DNA of 64,000 nt from Brachycybe producta (GCA_036925085.1 JAUPFP010000025.1:620001-684000); one strand, 5' to 3'. Numbered from the stretch's first letter, positions 37,887-49,784 are shown. Numbers and translations are program-made. The notes: generated by a model from the letters alone, not told the origin.

Positions 37887-38436
37887 AATTTATCTAATTT
37901 AATTGAATTATGATCCTGTTCTATTTATTTGGCAGAAAGTAAGGCAGAAAAAATGGTGAAATTATTTTTTTCCAGTCATGGTGGAATTAAATTTGATCAT
38001 CCAATAGAAAGACGTTCTTAAGAATACATCATTCTTTATGACTGTACATCCTATTGTGTGTCTCCTATATAGACTAAAACTGAAAAGCATTGAACGCAGC
38101 GGAAAGCAGAAATGTATTATAAACTTTTTGCTGCTTTTTTTCACGCATATGGAAACCAGGTCCTTTTAGCGCCCTGTGTTTGTTTGTTGTTTATTTTGGT
38201 TCTTTTAAATTCCTTTCTCTTTTTTTCGGTTATTGATTTGCCTTTTACCATTTTCAGACTTGTTTCATTCGATTTAAAGAATCATTTCTTTTTGTTTCTA
38301 AAAATCCAAAAGGAATCTTCCTCCCCCTTTTTTTTTTGTCTATTTGTCTTTTATTGTTGTAGAAAAAACGAACAGATTTATTTATTTGGAATGTCCATTG
38401 TTTTGAGTTAGTTTCAAAATTGATGTCTCTAATACC

Positions 38437-39068
38437 TTGTACACACATGAGCTAAATAAATTCAAATTAAATGTGTTTAGGTGATTTATACGGAATCCAG
38501 TTAAGGACATGAACCCAAATAAAAATTGACTTTAATTATTAATATTTTAAATTGAAAAATACTAAATCAATATTTTGTCAATAGTTTACATAATTATATT
38601 TAAGTATTAACTCAATATTTTGAGACTAGTGGGGTAACCCGTCATAAATGACGGGAGCAAAATTTACAGGCAATTGTGCGCATGCGCGTCATTTTTTCCT
38701 TTTTTTACTTTTCATTTCAATTTCAGTCACCCCTCCCACTTTTCTCTTTCTCTCCCCTTCTACACTTTCCAACCTTGTCCCCTCACCCCCTCCCACTTTT
38801 CTCTCTCTCTCCCCCCCCCTTCTACACGGTCCAAAGGAAGAGTTCAACATATAGTTGACCTTGAGAAAAAAAAACGGTTCTTTTATTCAAATTTATATAA
38901 ATTCCGACGTGCTTCAATGGTTTTGTTACTCCACACACACACACATACAGACCTGGGATATTATATATATAATTATTAACCGAATAAATTCAATTCAACA
39001 TATTGTTTGTTTGCCCTTCACAGGGCTCTGTAGAACGTGTTTAATATGTGCATGTGTGTCGAAGGTAT
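38437..39068. mobile_element. Family B MITE interrupted by family C
   Basis: TACCTTGTACACACATGAGC at the left; ATGTGTGTCGAAGGTA at the right, with TAA outside both ends. The sequence breaks after CAATATTTTGAGA (38624) and resumes after 38977 with ATTAACCGAATAAATT. The intact copy at 8450 has the two parts joined. Confidence 0.88.
38625..38977 (-). mobile_element. Family C Helitron-like element inserted in B
   Basis: In minus orientation: CTAGTGGGGTAACCCGTCAT ... ACACACACATACAGACCTGG GATATTATATATATAA. Comparison with the empty site shows it entered between A and T without target duplication. Confidence 0.9.
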
Positions 39069-39582
39069 AATTGGCAGCTTTTTTATATTTATTTATGATA
39101 TAAAAACAATAAACTTTACAAAATATATTTTTATAAAGATGAATTTTGTTTAAATTAATGTTAAAAAATTTAAAATTCAGCATAAGATTTTACACAATGG
39201 ACGTGAATTCTCCTTTAGAGAAACGTATTTTCATAACAAAAAATCTTTTAAAATAAACTTTTTATAGTTGTTTTAAAATTTTTTTTGAAAATCCTTTTAA
39301 CATGGTTGTTAAAACTGGCAAAGAAAACCCCAAACACGCATGAAACATGGTGATAAAACTGGATATGGGGACATGCGGGGGTCTCTGGGAGTTTGGCATA
39401 AAATCGAAAGGAGTGGAGAGAATAGAACCCATAAGGCCGACTCTGCAAATTGCGGGAAAAGATGCAGCCTGGAATGATGATATAATGATGATGATGATGA
39501 TGGTTTGAGATTTTCGCAAACTTTTTGCATGAATGTTTAGTGAATCATTTATTTGCAATATAAATTTACTTCCAATTTATCG

Positions 39583-40352
39583 CAGAATTACTTCGAAAAA
39601 TCTTCGGAAAGAGGCGCTAGCATCGTTTTTCTATTGAGCCCAATGTTAAAGAAAAAAATGTTAATTTTTAAAATACACAACAGTCGCGGCGGCAATATAT
39701 TTATTTTTCATATTTAAAGTTGTCTAATTTTGATGCTTCAAAGTGCAATGTGCATCTTAAATATATGCTGATCTAGTGATAGAATGACAAAAAATTGGAA
39801 AGTGCGGTTCTATTTTTTAAAAATATTTCAAAATCACGAATTTCTAACTCTTATGTTAAACTCCATTGAGCATGTGCTTGTAATAAAAATATCCGTTAAA
39901 ATGCTCTTAAAAATACCTAAAAAGCCAACAAATTGGTGCACGTACTGAATTTTTTTCTGGTTTTTTAAAATTATTTTTAGATATTTTTACCAACATTTTA
40001 ATGGATGTTTTTTTCTACTTTCTTATGAGCGCGTATATACTAAATGGAGTTTAACATAAGAGTTAAATATTCGCGATTTTGAAATATTTTTAAAAAATAG
40101 AAAAACACTTACCAATTTTTTTGTAATTCTATCACTAGATGAACATATATTTAAAGTGCACATTGCACTTTGAACTATCAAAATTGAAAAACTTTAAATA
40201 TGAAAAATAAACATATTGCCGCCGTGACTGTTGTGTATTTTAAAAATTGACATTTTTTTTTAACATCCGGTCTATGGGCTGAATATAAAAACGATGCTAG
40301 CGATCTTTGTGGAGATTTTTTGAAGTAATTTTGCAATGTAACCTTTTAAATT
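39583..40352. mobile_element. Family G foldback element (second copy)
   Basis: The arms mirror each other around about 39950, with GCTAGCATCGTTTTTCTATT at the left and ACGATGCTAGCGATCTTTGT at the right. The right end ..GTAACCTTTTAAATT keeps a TTAA; the left outermost bases are missing. Confidence 0.72.
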
Positions 40353-40850
40353 CCATTGTTTTCTTTCATTAGCATATTTTCACAAATGGCTATACTTTAT
40401 ACCATTGACCGTTATAAGCCTACATTATAATAGGGTATTGTTTTAGGTGGTGGAATTGGATGATGGGTCCTTTTTTTAAAGTGGTTTTCTGTGGTTGTAA
40501 ATTTTGAGCTAGTGGCCGAAAATGATACGGTTGGAAAGATGCCAATGTTGAATGTTAATGTTTTTGGCGCTGATTTCAGTCAATGTTTCCCATTGAAAAA
40601 ATAGAATGAAAGAGGGGGGGGGGTGGGAAAGAGACTAATGTTGAAAAATCAATTAAGGTTTAGGTCAACTGTTGCATAATAGTGACAAAATGAGCCAGAG
40701 ATTTTTAATGCTGTGGTCCAAATTCAAGTGTTTTCCGGTCTGGAAAATTTAACAATTGAACTTTCAACTTTGAACCCTCTTGAACAAGCAAGTATTTAAA
40801 CAAAGAAAACAAAAAACCAAAAAAACGCAATTATTTTCATACCAACCTAA
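40353..40850. other. Unique sequence
   Basis: No gene or repeat recognised; short G tract near 40614. Confidence 0.45.
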
Positions 40851-40854
40851 TATT

Positions 40855-41395
40855 TAAGATGGTTGATGAACAGCTGATTTTCAAAATGAGCTTTTTTATG
40901 TCAGTTTTGAAAATGAACCAAACTTTAAGCAGACGATGGTTTTTTTTAAATTTTTGGTCTATAAAAAGTTTATTTTGAAAGATATGAATATGAAAATATC
41001 TGTATAAATGATTGCACTACCCTTCTAGTTTCTAAAACACTTTCTAGTTCCTCTTAATTTTGCTCTTCTGAAAGACAGAATAATCAGAATAATCAAAAGA
41101 GCAAAAGTAAGAAAATACGTATTTTAGAAACTAGAAGGGTAGCTCAATCACTTAAGGATATTTTCATGTTTAATGATATCTTTCAAAATAAACTTTTTTT
41201 ATCGACAATAATTAAAATAAATATATTCTCTGCCTTAAAAAAATTACCCTAAAATATATAAAAAGCTTATTTTGAACGATATATCAATATGAAAATACTT
41301 TTAAGATGTTTGAAGTTACTCTTCTAGTTTCTAAAACACTTTCTAGTTTGGCTGAATTTTATTTTTCTTCTAAAAGACAGAATAATCAAAGTGTT
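40855..41395. repeat. Family A, two elements in series
   Basis: About 40855-41090 ends in TTCTAGTTTCTAAAACACTT and CTGAAAGACAGAATAATC. A second copy at 41095-41395 starts with its left arm (TAGAAACTAGAAGGGTAGCT) and ends with its right arm. The extended left part (GATGGTTGATGAACAGCTGA) links A to similar flanks at 27905. Confidence 0.75.
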
Positions 41396-41720
41396 CGAAA
41401 ATCATCTGTTGATAAACAAATCTTAATAATGAAGTTTATAAAAGTTTATTAAAATACTCTTTGAAAAGAATTATTTTATTTATATTTTTGAACCCTGTTT
41501 AGAGGGTTCAAGTGCTGTGTTTCCTTGTTGAATTTGAGGCTGTATATAGATATTTTATTCACTGCAATTTTATGAGAAAAGTTTATACAAAAAAAAAAGA
41601 AGAGAGTTTAAAGAACATTTGCATTTTAAAACAAATTCCAATTTTATTTTTGTTTGAAATGAATCTCATTTCCTCCTTAAGTTCAGATGAAATAGAATAA
41701 ATATCATGTTGGTATGTAAG

Positions 41721-42630
41721 GCCCTGTTTCCACTTGATGAAAATGCGGCTGAAAATGGATTTGAAACTATAAAATGCACAAAATTAAAGTCCTGAAAATG
41801 ATATTTCAATTGGCCTAACATAATAAAGTAAACCCCATTATATTGAACAGTGGGTTGGAAAAGTGGTTGAAAAAGTGGTTGAAAAAGTGGTTGAAAAAGT
41901 GATTGAAAAAGTGGCTGAAAAAGTGATTGAAAAATAGTTGAAAAATAGTTGAAAAAGTGGTTGGAAAAGTGATTGAAAAAGTGGTTGAAAAAGTGATTGA
42001 AAAATGATTGTAAAAGTGGTTGAAAAAGTGATTGAAAAAGTGTTTGAAAAAGTGGTTGAAAAAGTGGTTGAAAAATAGTTGAAAAAGTGGTTGAAAAATA
42101 GTTGAAAAAGTGGTTGAAAAAGTTATTAAAAAGTGGTTGAAAAAGGGTTGAAAAAGTGGTTGAAAAAGTGGTTGAAAAAGTGGTTGAAAAATAGTTAAAA
42201 AAGTGGTTGAAAAAGTTATTAAAAAGTGGTCGCCGTCTGGTTGAAATAAGCGATTGAGAAGTTAACCCTATGATAGCTGCAACAATCGCCGTTTTTTTTT
42301 TGTCAGTGAGCGCTTCTCTTGGACGTCAATGGAGTTAAAACTAATTTTACCAAAGTTTTTAACAAGTTTTTTTTAAAGGTTAGGATTCGAAAGACGAAAA
42401 AAGCTTCGAAGATTCGAGTTTTCGAATCTCGAATATTTTTCAAGATTCGCGGGATTCGAGGATTCGAATGTCCAATCCCTAGTTTTCTACCAGCCAACAG
42501 CCATATGTCCAAACTAATGGAAATGCATTAGTTCATTTGACCATAATAAACTTGTCATTTTTTTTCTCTCTTTTTAAGTTGAAATATTCACTGTTTAATA
42601 ATTTTTTTGTCAAGTGGAAACAAGGACCTA
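41721..42630. mobile_element. Family K element carrying a 12-bp tandem array and an E fragment
   Basis: GGCCCTGTTTCCACTTGATG at the left and AAGTGGAAACAAGGACC at the right are inverted and flanked by TAA on both sides. The cargo is the array at 41851-42231 and a 5'-truncated family E copy (about 42278-42481) ending CCAATCCCTA. Confidence 0.75.
41851..42231. repeat. 12-bp tandem array GTGGTTGAAAAA, about 31 units
   Basis: Units are GTGGTTGAAAAA with GTGATTGAAAAA, TAGTTGAAAAA and TTATTAAAAA variants; variant runs recur as higher-order blocks. Confidence 0.95.
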
Positions 42631-42879
42631 AGTGAATGAGAAAAAAAAGGAGGAAAAGAAGAAGAAGAAGAAAGTGAAAAAGTATTTTAGGGTCGTCCGG
42701 AGTATTTGTGTTAGTAAATCTTTTATTTTTCTTCTTCGAGTAAATAACTTTTCTGGATTCCATTTGAGTTACGATTTTTTTTTCTGTAACAAAAACAGAC
42801 GAAAATGTTTCCTAGTATAAAAATGTGAGAGATTATAATAACGATTGTGTTATTAAAGGCTTTATATGTACATGTGTTC

Positions 42880-43806
42880 TATGTCGCATCCATTTGGTGT
42901 AATTGTCCATTACACGAAATGTATGTCCATTTCACGAAAGGAACATAAATTGGGCGGGATATAGACATTTGCCCTAAATCCACTTACCCTAAAGGTACAT
43001 TTTCCTTAAAGGTACATTTTCCCTAAATCCATTTGCCCTAAAGGGACATTTGCCCTAAATCCACGGTAGATTTTTCTTAAAGGTACATTTTCCCTAAATC
43101 CACTTGCCCTAAAATGACGTTTGCCCTAAAAGGACGTTTGCCCTAAATCCACTTGCCCTAAAGGGACATTTGCCCTAAAGACACTTGCTCTAAAGGGACA
43201 TTTGCCCTAAAAGGACGTTTGCCCTAAACTGACATTTAACCTAAATCCACTTGCCCTAAAAGGACATTTGCCCTAAAACCACTTTTTTGTTTTCTCTTTT
43301 CATATGGTTTATTGTCTTTCGGTGTAAAAAAACGCCAAATGACGTAAATTTACACTACTGATTATGGCAAGTGGTTTCAGGGCAAATGTCCCTTTAGGGT
43401 AAGTGGTTTTAGGGCAAATGGTTTTAGGAGAAGTGTCTGGGGCAAATATCCCTTTAGGGCAAGTGGATTTAGGGTAAATGTCCTTTTAGGGCATATGGCT
43501 TTAGGGCAAATGGTTTTAGGGGAAGTGTATTTAGAGCAAATGGTTTTAGGGGAAGTGTATTTAGGACAAATGTCTATATCCCGCCCAATTTATGTTCATT
43601 TCGTGAAATGGACATACATTTCGTGTAATGGACAATTACAACAAATGGACATACATTTCGTGTAATGGACAATTACAACAAATGGACATACATTTCGTGT
43701 AATGGACAATTGCAACAAATGGACATACATTTCGTGTAATGGGCAATTACAACAAATGGACATACATTTCGTGTAATGGACAATTACAACAAATGGATGT
43801 GACATA
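42880..43806. mobile_element. Family H large palindromic element with two internal tandem arrays
   Basis: The ends TATGTCGCATCCATTTGGTG and CAACAAATGGATGTGACATA are inverted. Next inward on both sides comes the ACACGAAATGTATGTCCATT block and GGGCGGGATATAGAC, then arrays of (GGACATTTGCCCTAAA)-type units on the left and the complementary TTTAGGGCAAATG units on the right, meeting near 43330. On the right the 37-bp unit TGGACATACATTTCGTGTAA... is amplified five times (43611-43795), but it occurs once on the left. Confidence 0.8.
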
Positions 43807-44280
43807 TACTGTACAGTGTACGTGTATACTGTATGTTACTATTGGACAACCTTTCTCCTCCTTAGAAAAAAAAGGATGGAACTTCTTTGCAAACACTTTT
43901 TTTTTTCAAAATAAATTTTATATTTCTCAAATTGATTGAACGTGCAATTTTTTTTTTCTAACAATAACACTATAAAAATCGATTTCATTCAATATTTTGG
44001 TCATTATAAAGCTATTGAAGAGAGGGGTGGATTCGAAAGAAGAGGAAAAACATTTTAAAAAGTATATCATTTTGAACAGAAACCTGGTTATTTGACAAGT
44101 TTAGTTTATTCAGTACTTTAGTTTATTCAAGAAAAAGGGGTGGTTAGAGGCTATGATTTTTCAATCACTAGACCTGTCAATTAGCCTTTAACTAGTGTTT
44201 ATGGTTGATAAAATTATGCTCGTACAGCTATGGCAAAATTAATAGCAACCAAAATGCAATTCTTAAACTTTTTTTCTACT
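43807..44280. other. Unique sequence
   Basis: No gene or repeat family recognised apart from a GGTTAGAGGCTATGA motif at 44139. Confidence 0.45.
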
Positions 44281-44283
44281 TTA

Positions 44284-44459
44284 GGCCTTGTTTCCACTGC
44301 GGTGAAAATTTGAACTTTTTGAAAATATCAACTGGTGAAAAATAGAATAAACGTTGCCCACGCCCATTCACTATTATAGACGGGGCCACGTTTGTTCAAT
44401 TTTTCACCGGTTGAAATTTTCAAAAAGTTCAAATTTTCACCCCAATGGAAACAAGGCCT
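44284..44459. mobile_element. Family K PIF/Harbinger-type MITE with TTA duplication
   Basis: GGCCTTGTTTCCACTGCGGT ... CCCAATGGAAACAAGGCC with TTA on both sides. The inner arms TTTGAACTTTTTGAAAAT and ATTTTCAAAAAGTTCAAA are perfect complements. Confidence 0.88.
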
Positions 44460-45165
44460 TATTTTTATATTTCATTAATTTATGTTAATATTTTATGAAA
44501 ATCTTTCTTCAAATCATAAAGTAAGTATATTTTAGAACATATTAGTATATTGTATTCATGTTTTACATGCAATAATCTAATTTTTCAAAATGTCTGCCTA
44601 AAAACTTGTGACTTTTCTTAAAAAAAATAATTAAAATAAAGTTTGTTAAAACAAAATTGACAATTTTGTTTACATGAGTATGTTCTAATATAGTTTTTAC
44701 TTATTTATTTTAATGAAGACTTCCATAAAATATTGACAGAAATTGATGACTTTTAGCTGTAACCGTGTGGTTGCTATTAGGTTGGTATAGTTATTAGTAA
44801 GACACACCCTGTATTTAACCTTAACACATGTTGTCAGTGATTGCCTACTTTCAGGATGACTGCACAACAATGCGATCTGTTTTTGTATCAAATGTGATAC
44901 TATTTTTTTTGGCTCGGTTCTTTTTTTTTTTTCTTCTCATAATGTGTCAAATAACAACATATGTGACTCCCTACCCCCACCCCTTCTACTATATTCATTC
45001 ACTCAGTGCATTCAAGTGGTTCATTTAAGCCTCTTCAGTAAATGTGATGGTTTTTGCGGGCCAATGTATGTTACATGACTGTGACTGTTAAAGGGCCTCT
45101 TTTATTATTAAAAAAAAAAATGAATGTGACCAAATTGAGATTGATTTTAAATAGTAGAAGTACAT
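44460..45165. other. Unique AT-rich sequence
   Basis: No gene or repeat recognised. Confidence 0.45.
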
Positions 45166-45169
45166 ATTA

Positions 45170-45443
45170 ATAATTGCAATATCAAGTAAATGTTTCTCAA
45201 CCTGCGGCACAAGAGCCAGTTGTGTAGTAACAATCCCGTGTTTAGATCAAACCAACAGTTCTGTTAAATTTCAATCAAAAATACTGGTTATAGTTAATAA
45301 CTGGTAATAACTAGACATCTATCCTCTAACCAGCAAAAAAAGCGTAATTGCAGTTTGCTCTACGGATGATGATTAATTACTTCACAATTGGCACACTTGG
45401 GCCACAAATTGTGCAACATTTTGCTTGATATTGCTATAAGCCC
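45170..45443. mobile_element. Family F hAT-type MITE, diverged
   Basis: TTTCTCAACCTGCGGCACAA ... CAGTTTGCTCTACGGATGAT ... CACTTGGGCCACAAATTGTG. The terminal TAGGGCTC is degraded; the right end reads ATAAGCCCCTTG. Confidence 0.6.
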
Positions 45444-45967
45444 CTTGATGTTCACCTTTAATTTGTTGCAACTCTGTATATATATGGTGGTCTATGTGTT
45501 GTTATTGTTGTTGTTACTTTGATTTTTTATGGGTTTTGTGGATGTTTTGTGGGTGGAGATTTAGCGTGTGTTATGCATTAAACCATTTTATTAGCGTGTC
45601 CTTCTTTTGGCACAAACTGAAGAAAAAAAAAACAGGTTATAAAGTGTATAAGCATTATGGTCTTTCTAGTATGAACCTTCCACACCTACACTTTTATTTC
45701 CAGTTGTGTTTGCAAAAGTATTTCTATTAGAAAAAGTCCCCTTGCAGCTAAAATGTTTATGTGGTTTAGAGGTTTTTTTTCTCTCTTCTTCTTCTTCTTC
45801 TGATATTCACATGAATGCAAATTGTATGTGGTGTTTGTGATGGTTTTTTTTACACATTTTCACTTTTAACTGATATTTTCTCATATTGTTTACACACTGA
45901 CACATGATTTTGGACTATTAATAAGGAAATCTTGTGAAATATATTGGGGAGAAACTCATAAGGGAAG

Positions 45968-46048
45968 GGGGGAGAGAGAGAGAGAGTAAGAGGGAGAGAA
46001 TGAGAGAGAGATAGAAAGAGAGAGAGTGTAAGAGAGAAAGAGGGAGTA

Positions 46049-46093
<45 letters not shown>

Positions 46094-46216
46094 GCGAGAA
46101 AGAGTAAGAGAGAGAAAGAGAGAGAGAGTGAGTGAGAAAAAGAGTGAGTGAGAGAGAGAGAGAGAGAAAGAGGGAGAGAGACAGAGAGACAGAGAGATAG
46201 AGAGAGAAATGACCAA
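45968..46216. repeat. Long imperfect (GA)n tract
   Basis: About 250 bases of purine-only or nearly purine-only sequence (GAGAGA with TAAGAGA, AAAGAGG and TGAGTGAG interruptions). Three overlapping minus-strand frames of Ser/Leu repeats are spurious. Confidence 0.95.
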
Positions 46217-46375
46217 CGGCTAAAATAATATGTGTAGGGAGGATCTCTAAAAGTAATAAAGAGCTCACAAAATGAGTTACATCTTTTTTGAATGTTAATA
46301 AGATGTGAGAATCTCATTTCAGTCATTTTTCAGATGGACGAAAGGGAGAGGGTGTCAGAGGGGGTGGGATGGAAG

Positions 46376-46406
<31 letters not shown>

Positions 46407-46409
46407 GGG

Positions 46410-47600
46410 TTATATGGAAATTTTATAAAACCTGTGAGACTTCCCCGGCTGGTTTTTAATTAAAAGTAACAATTATTTTCAGAATGGAAAAAAAGTTTTT
46501 AGAATGTGTGGTTTTTTATTTATTTAAATTTATTGATTTTTAAAAACTAATAAAAACTTTGAAAGTGATGTAAACTGTTTGCGAGCTCCATGTCTTAAAC
46601 CGGTTTTCTGTTCGCGAACTGTTTTAGAACTGGCTCGCGAGCTTTTTATGTGATTCAAGTCACCCTTCTAGTTTTGAATACACTTTTCCGATTCATTTCT
46701 GAATTTTCATTCGTGTTTTATTTTTAATCCTGTTTTTTTTTCTTTCTTATTATTATTATTATTATTGAGGATTCTCTGCCCATTTTTTTTTTTAGATAAT
46801 AAAGGCTAGAAACCCGGAAATGTACTTGGAATAAAATGTGACCAAAATGAATAAGAACGGATTTAGATTAAAGTAGTTTTTTTTTCTTGGTCAAGTGTCC
46901 TTAAGGGTTTTTTTTTTCTCCTCTGTCTCCGATTTCATTGGACCTATTTTCATATAGAGGCCCATATATAGGAGGAAAAAAAGAAAAGATGAACCTTTTC
47001 TCTTTTCCTTATTATGAGAGAATGTCCAATGTCCTCCAAAATAAAATCTTGTGTCCATTGTCGCCAAGTGGAAAACCTTGTTCTTAGATTTTCTTTTATT
47101 TTCTCAACTGCCACTTCACCTATATATATTTTACTTTTTCTGTTGTTCATCTGAATTCCCCCCCCCCCCCAAAAAAAATATTGTTCAGAATAAAAAAAAA
47201 TATGTATCTATATTGGAGAATATATCCTATCAATTCGTATCACTCAAAATATGGAATTGGGGTTTCTTTTGGGGTCTCCACCAATGGTAGATATTCTACT
47301 TTTTGTTGTTGTGTGTGTTTGTGTGGAAGATTTTAAAGAATGACATGTGGTGGAATAAGTTTTGGATTTTTGTCGTGACATTTTTTTTCATCTCTGTATG
47401 TTTTTCTGAGCACATTTTTTTTGTGACCTCTTCTACTCTCCTTTATTTCCCTCCTCGTCCTCCTCCTCCTCCTCCTCAATCCATTCATCCATCCGTGAAT
47501 TTTAACATAGGAGTACTTTCTCTTTATTTCAAAATTTGCGATCAAACATTCTTTGAAACTTCGTCTTATTTCTGTGTTATGAAAACAACTAACTTTCTAA
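46410..47600. other. Unique sequence with a weak family A arm
   Basis: A degenerate CACCCTTCTAGTTTTGAATA at about 46660 is the only repeat recognised. C11 run at 47158; TCC triplets at 47458-47475. Confidence 0.4.
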
Positions 47601-47602
47601 AG

Positions 47603-48110
47603 CCGAGATTACACCGAGGAAACAGTGTGCAACATGTAGCATGCGACATGACACATTGTGTAATTACACCAAGGCAACATGTAGCCTGCGATACTGTGGC
47701 ATGCGACATGACGCACACGTCGCATAGTGTAATTACACCGAGGAAACATTGTGCAACATGTAGCATGCGATACGACGCACAGTGTAATTACACTGAGGAA
47801 ACATTGTGCAACGTGTAGCATGCGACACTGTGGCATGCGACATGACGCACAGTGTAATTACACTGAGGAAACATTGTGCAACAGGTAGCATGTGACACTG
47901 TGGCATGCAACATAATGCACAGTGTAATTACACCGAGGAAACATTGTGCAACATGTAGCATGCGACATGACGCACAGTGTAATTACACTGAGGAAACATT
48001 GTGCAACAGGTAGCATGCGACACTGTGGCATGCAACATGACGCACAGTGTAATTACACTGAGGAAACATTGTGCAACGTGTAGCATGCAACGTGATACAG
48101 TGTTTTTATT
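47603..48110. repeat. Family I satellite-like array
   Basis: Alternating short and long units of AGTGTAATTACACYGAGGAA, ACATTGTGCAACATGTAGCA, TGCGACACTGTGGCATGCGA and CATGACGCAC, about seven units. It starts with TAA then AGCCGAGATTACACCGAGG, a Harbinger-like left end, suggesting an amplified MITE interior. Confidence 0.82.
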
Positions 48111-48249
48111 TTCTGTGGCATATGCTACAAATGTGACTCGTGCATCAATGTTGCACGTTGTTTCCGATCCGAGTGGAAACAAACGGGTGAAGCATGCCGC
48201 AGTCTTCGTTAGACGATGTTTGGACTTCACACTTCTAGTGTCTTAAACT

Positions 48250-48690
48250 CACAAAGAAAAAAAAAAGTTGTGACAAAAAGTTTTACACCTTAGAAATAGG
48301 AAAATGGTAGTAACAAAATATTGTTTTTGGTTGTAAAGAAAGGGAGGAGGAACCACCGGGATTTTAGCTTATGTATTTTTTAACATAATGTCAGAAAAAA
48401 AAAAGATAAAAACTAGAATAGATCAAGATGTTGAAAGAGGGGACGGGAGACATTCTTTTTTGTACTTTTGGGCAAAACTGCTGATGTTTTATTTATGGTT
48501 AAAAGTAGCATCCTTTATAAAATGTAGATGTCTTTTAAAGATTTGCAACTAAAGAATTTTCTTCTTAACTTTTGCTTCTTTTGTTTTACTTTTCTTGATC
48601 TCCATATTCTATTGTAAAAGAATCTTTTACACCAGTGAATAAAAAGAGACATTCTTACAGGGTGACTGAACAAAAAAAAACGCATGCTGT
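48250..48690. other. Unique sequence
   Basis: No gene or repeat recognised. Confidence 0.4.
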
Positions 48691-48773
48691 TGTTTAAAAA
48701 ATGCACGACTTAAGAATTTTAAATAAACTTAAGTTTCACTTTGGCTTAAAGTAATGTTTTAGAATATGGCCCT

Positions 48774-49350
48774 AATTCAAATTAAATGTGTTTAGGTGTG
48801 AATTATACGGAATCCAGTTAAGGACATGAACTAAATAATAATTGACTTTATTATTAATATTTTAAAAATTGAAATACGAAATTATATATATATATTAAGC
48901 CAGGTCTGTGTGTGTGTGTGTGTCACAAAAAACCTTGAAGCACGTCGGAATTTATATAAATTTAAATGAATAAATGAACCACTTTTTTTCTCAAGGTCAA
49001 CTATATGACCATGATATTAAATAGGAGAGGGGGGAAAGGTTGCAAAGTGTAGATGAGGGAGAGAGAAACGTGGAGGGGGGAAAAAGTGGGAGGAGGAAAC
49101 TGAAATTGAAATGAAAGGAGTAAACAAAGGAAAAAACGACGTGCACGTGCCTGTGAATTTTGCTCCCGTCATTTATGATAGGTTACCCCACTAGTCAATA
49201 TTATACAGTATTTAAGTATCAACTCATTATTTTTAGATTATTAACTGAATAAATTGAATTCGACATATTGTTTGTTTGTCCTTCACAAGGCTCTGTAGAA
49301 CACATTTATTATTTAAATGCATTTAAATTATCAGCTGTGTGTACTAAGTA
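48774..49350. mobile_element. Family B MITE (5'-truncated) interrupted by family C
   Basis: Begins TTCAAATTAAATGTGTTTAG and ends GTGTGTACTAAGTA. The break lies after GAAATACGAAA (48885) and resumes at 49194 with TCAATATT; the reference copy at 8450 reads ACTAAATCAATATT there. Confidence 0.85.
48886..49193 (+). mobile_element. Family C Helitron-like element inserted in B
   Basis: TTATATATATATATTAAGCC ... TTACCCCACTAG. The hairpin reads CCCGTCAT/ATGATAGG, so one pairing is weakened. Empty-site comparison again gives insertion between A and T. Confidence 0.88.
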
Positions 49351-49369
49351 TAAGTTAGAATCATAGTAG

Positions 49370-49784
49370 GTGAATGTCGTCGTTTAAGAAGTGATACCAC
49401 TTAACTAACAAAACATAAATTTTACAAGAGGAACAAAAAATGTTAGAATGCAAATTTAAGGTTTTGTTACACAATTTTTTTTTTGCTAATAAAATTATTT
49501 GGACGTTTTTTTGAGCCATAATTAATATAAATTATGTTACGTACGTGACATCACAAACAATTTTTTTCTTTCTAAATATTCGCAAAATCACATTAAATGG
49601 ATTTGAATACCTTCCACCAGATGTCTCTACCAGTCAATATATTTTAAAATAATTTTTTTGTTTATTTTGGGACATTTTCTGAACGATGCACTTATTTTTT
49701 CTGATTTTTTTTATGTCAAAACCCTCAAAAGCTCCAAACATAAATGTCAGTTACATGGTATCACTTCTTAACCAACGACGATAT
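49370..49784. mobile_element. Family S element
   Basis: TGTCGTCGTTTAAGAAGTGA at the left is inverted relative to TCACTTCTTAACCAACGACG at the right. Interior as in the copy at 36210-36935, but without the T insertion. Confidence 0.65.

Noticed and set aside
43596-43805. Periodic minus-strand frame with CCNCPLHEMYVHL-like repeats
   Set aside because: Direct translation of the 37-bp tandem repeat in family H.
45850-46326. Three overlapping minus-strand frames (up to 158 codons) rich in Ser/Leu
   Set aside because: They translate an imperfect (GA)n tract; no non-repetitive content.
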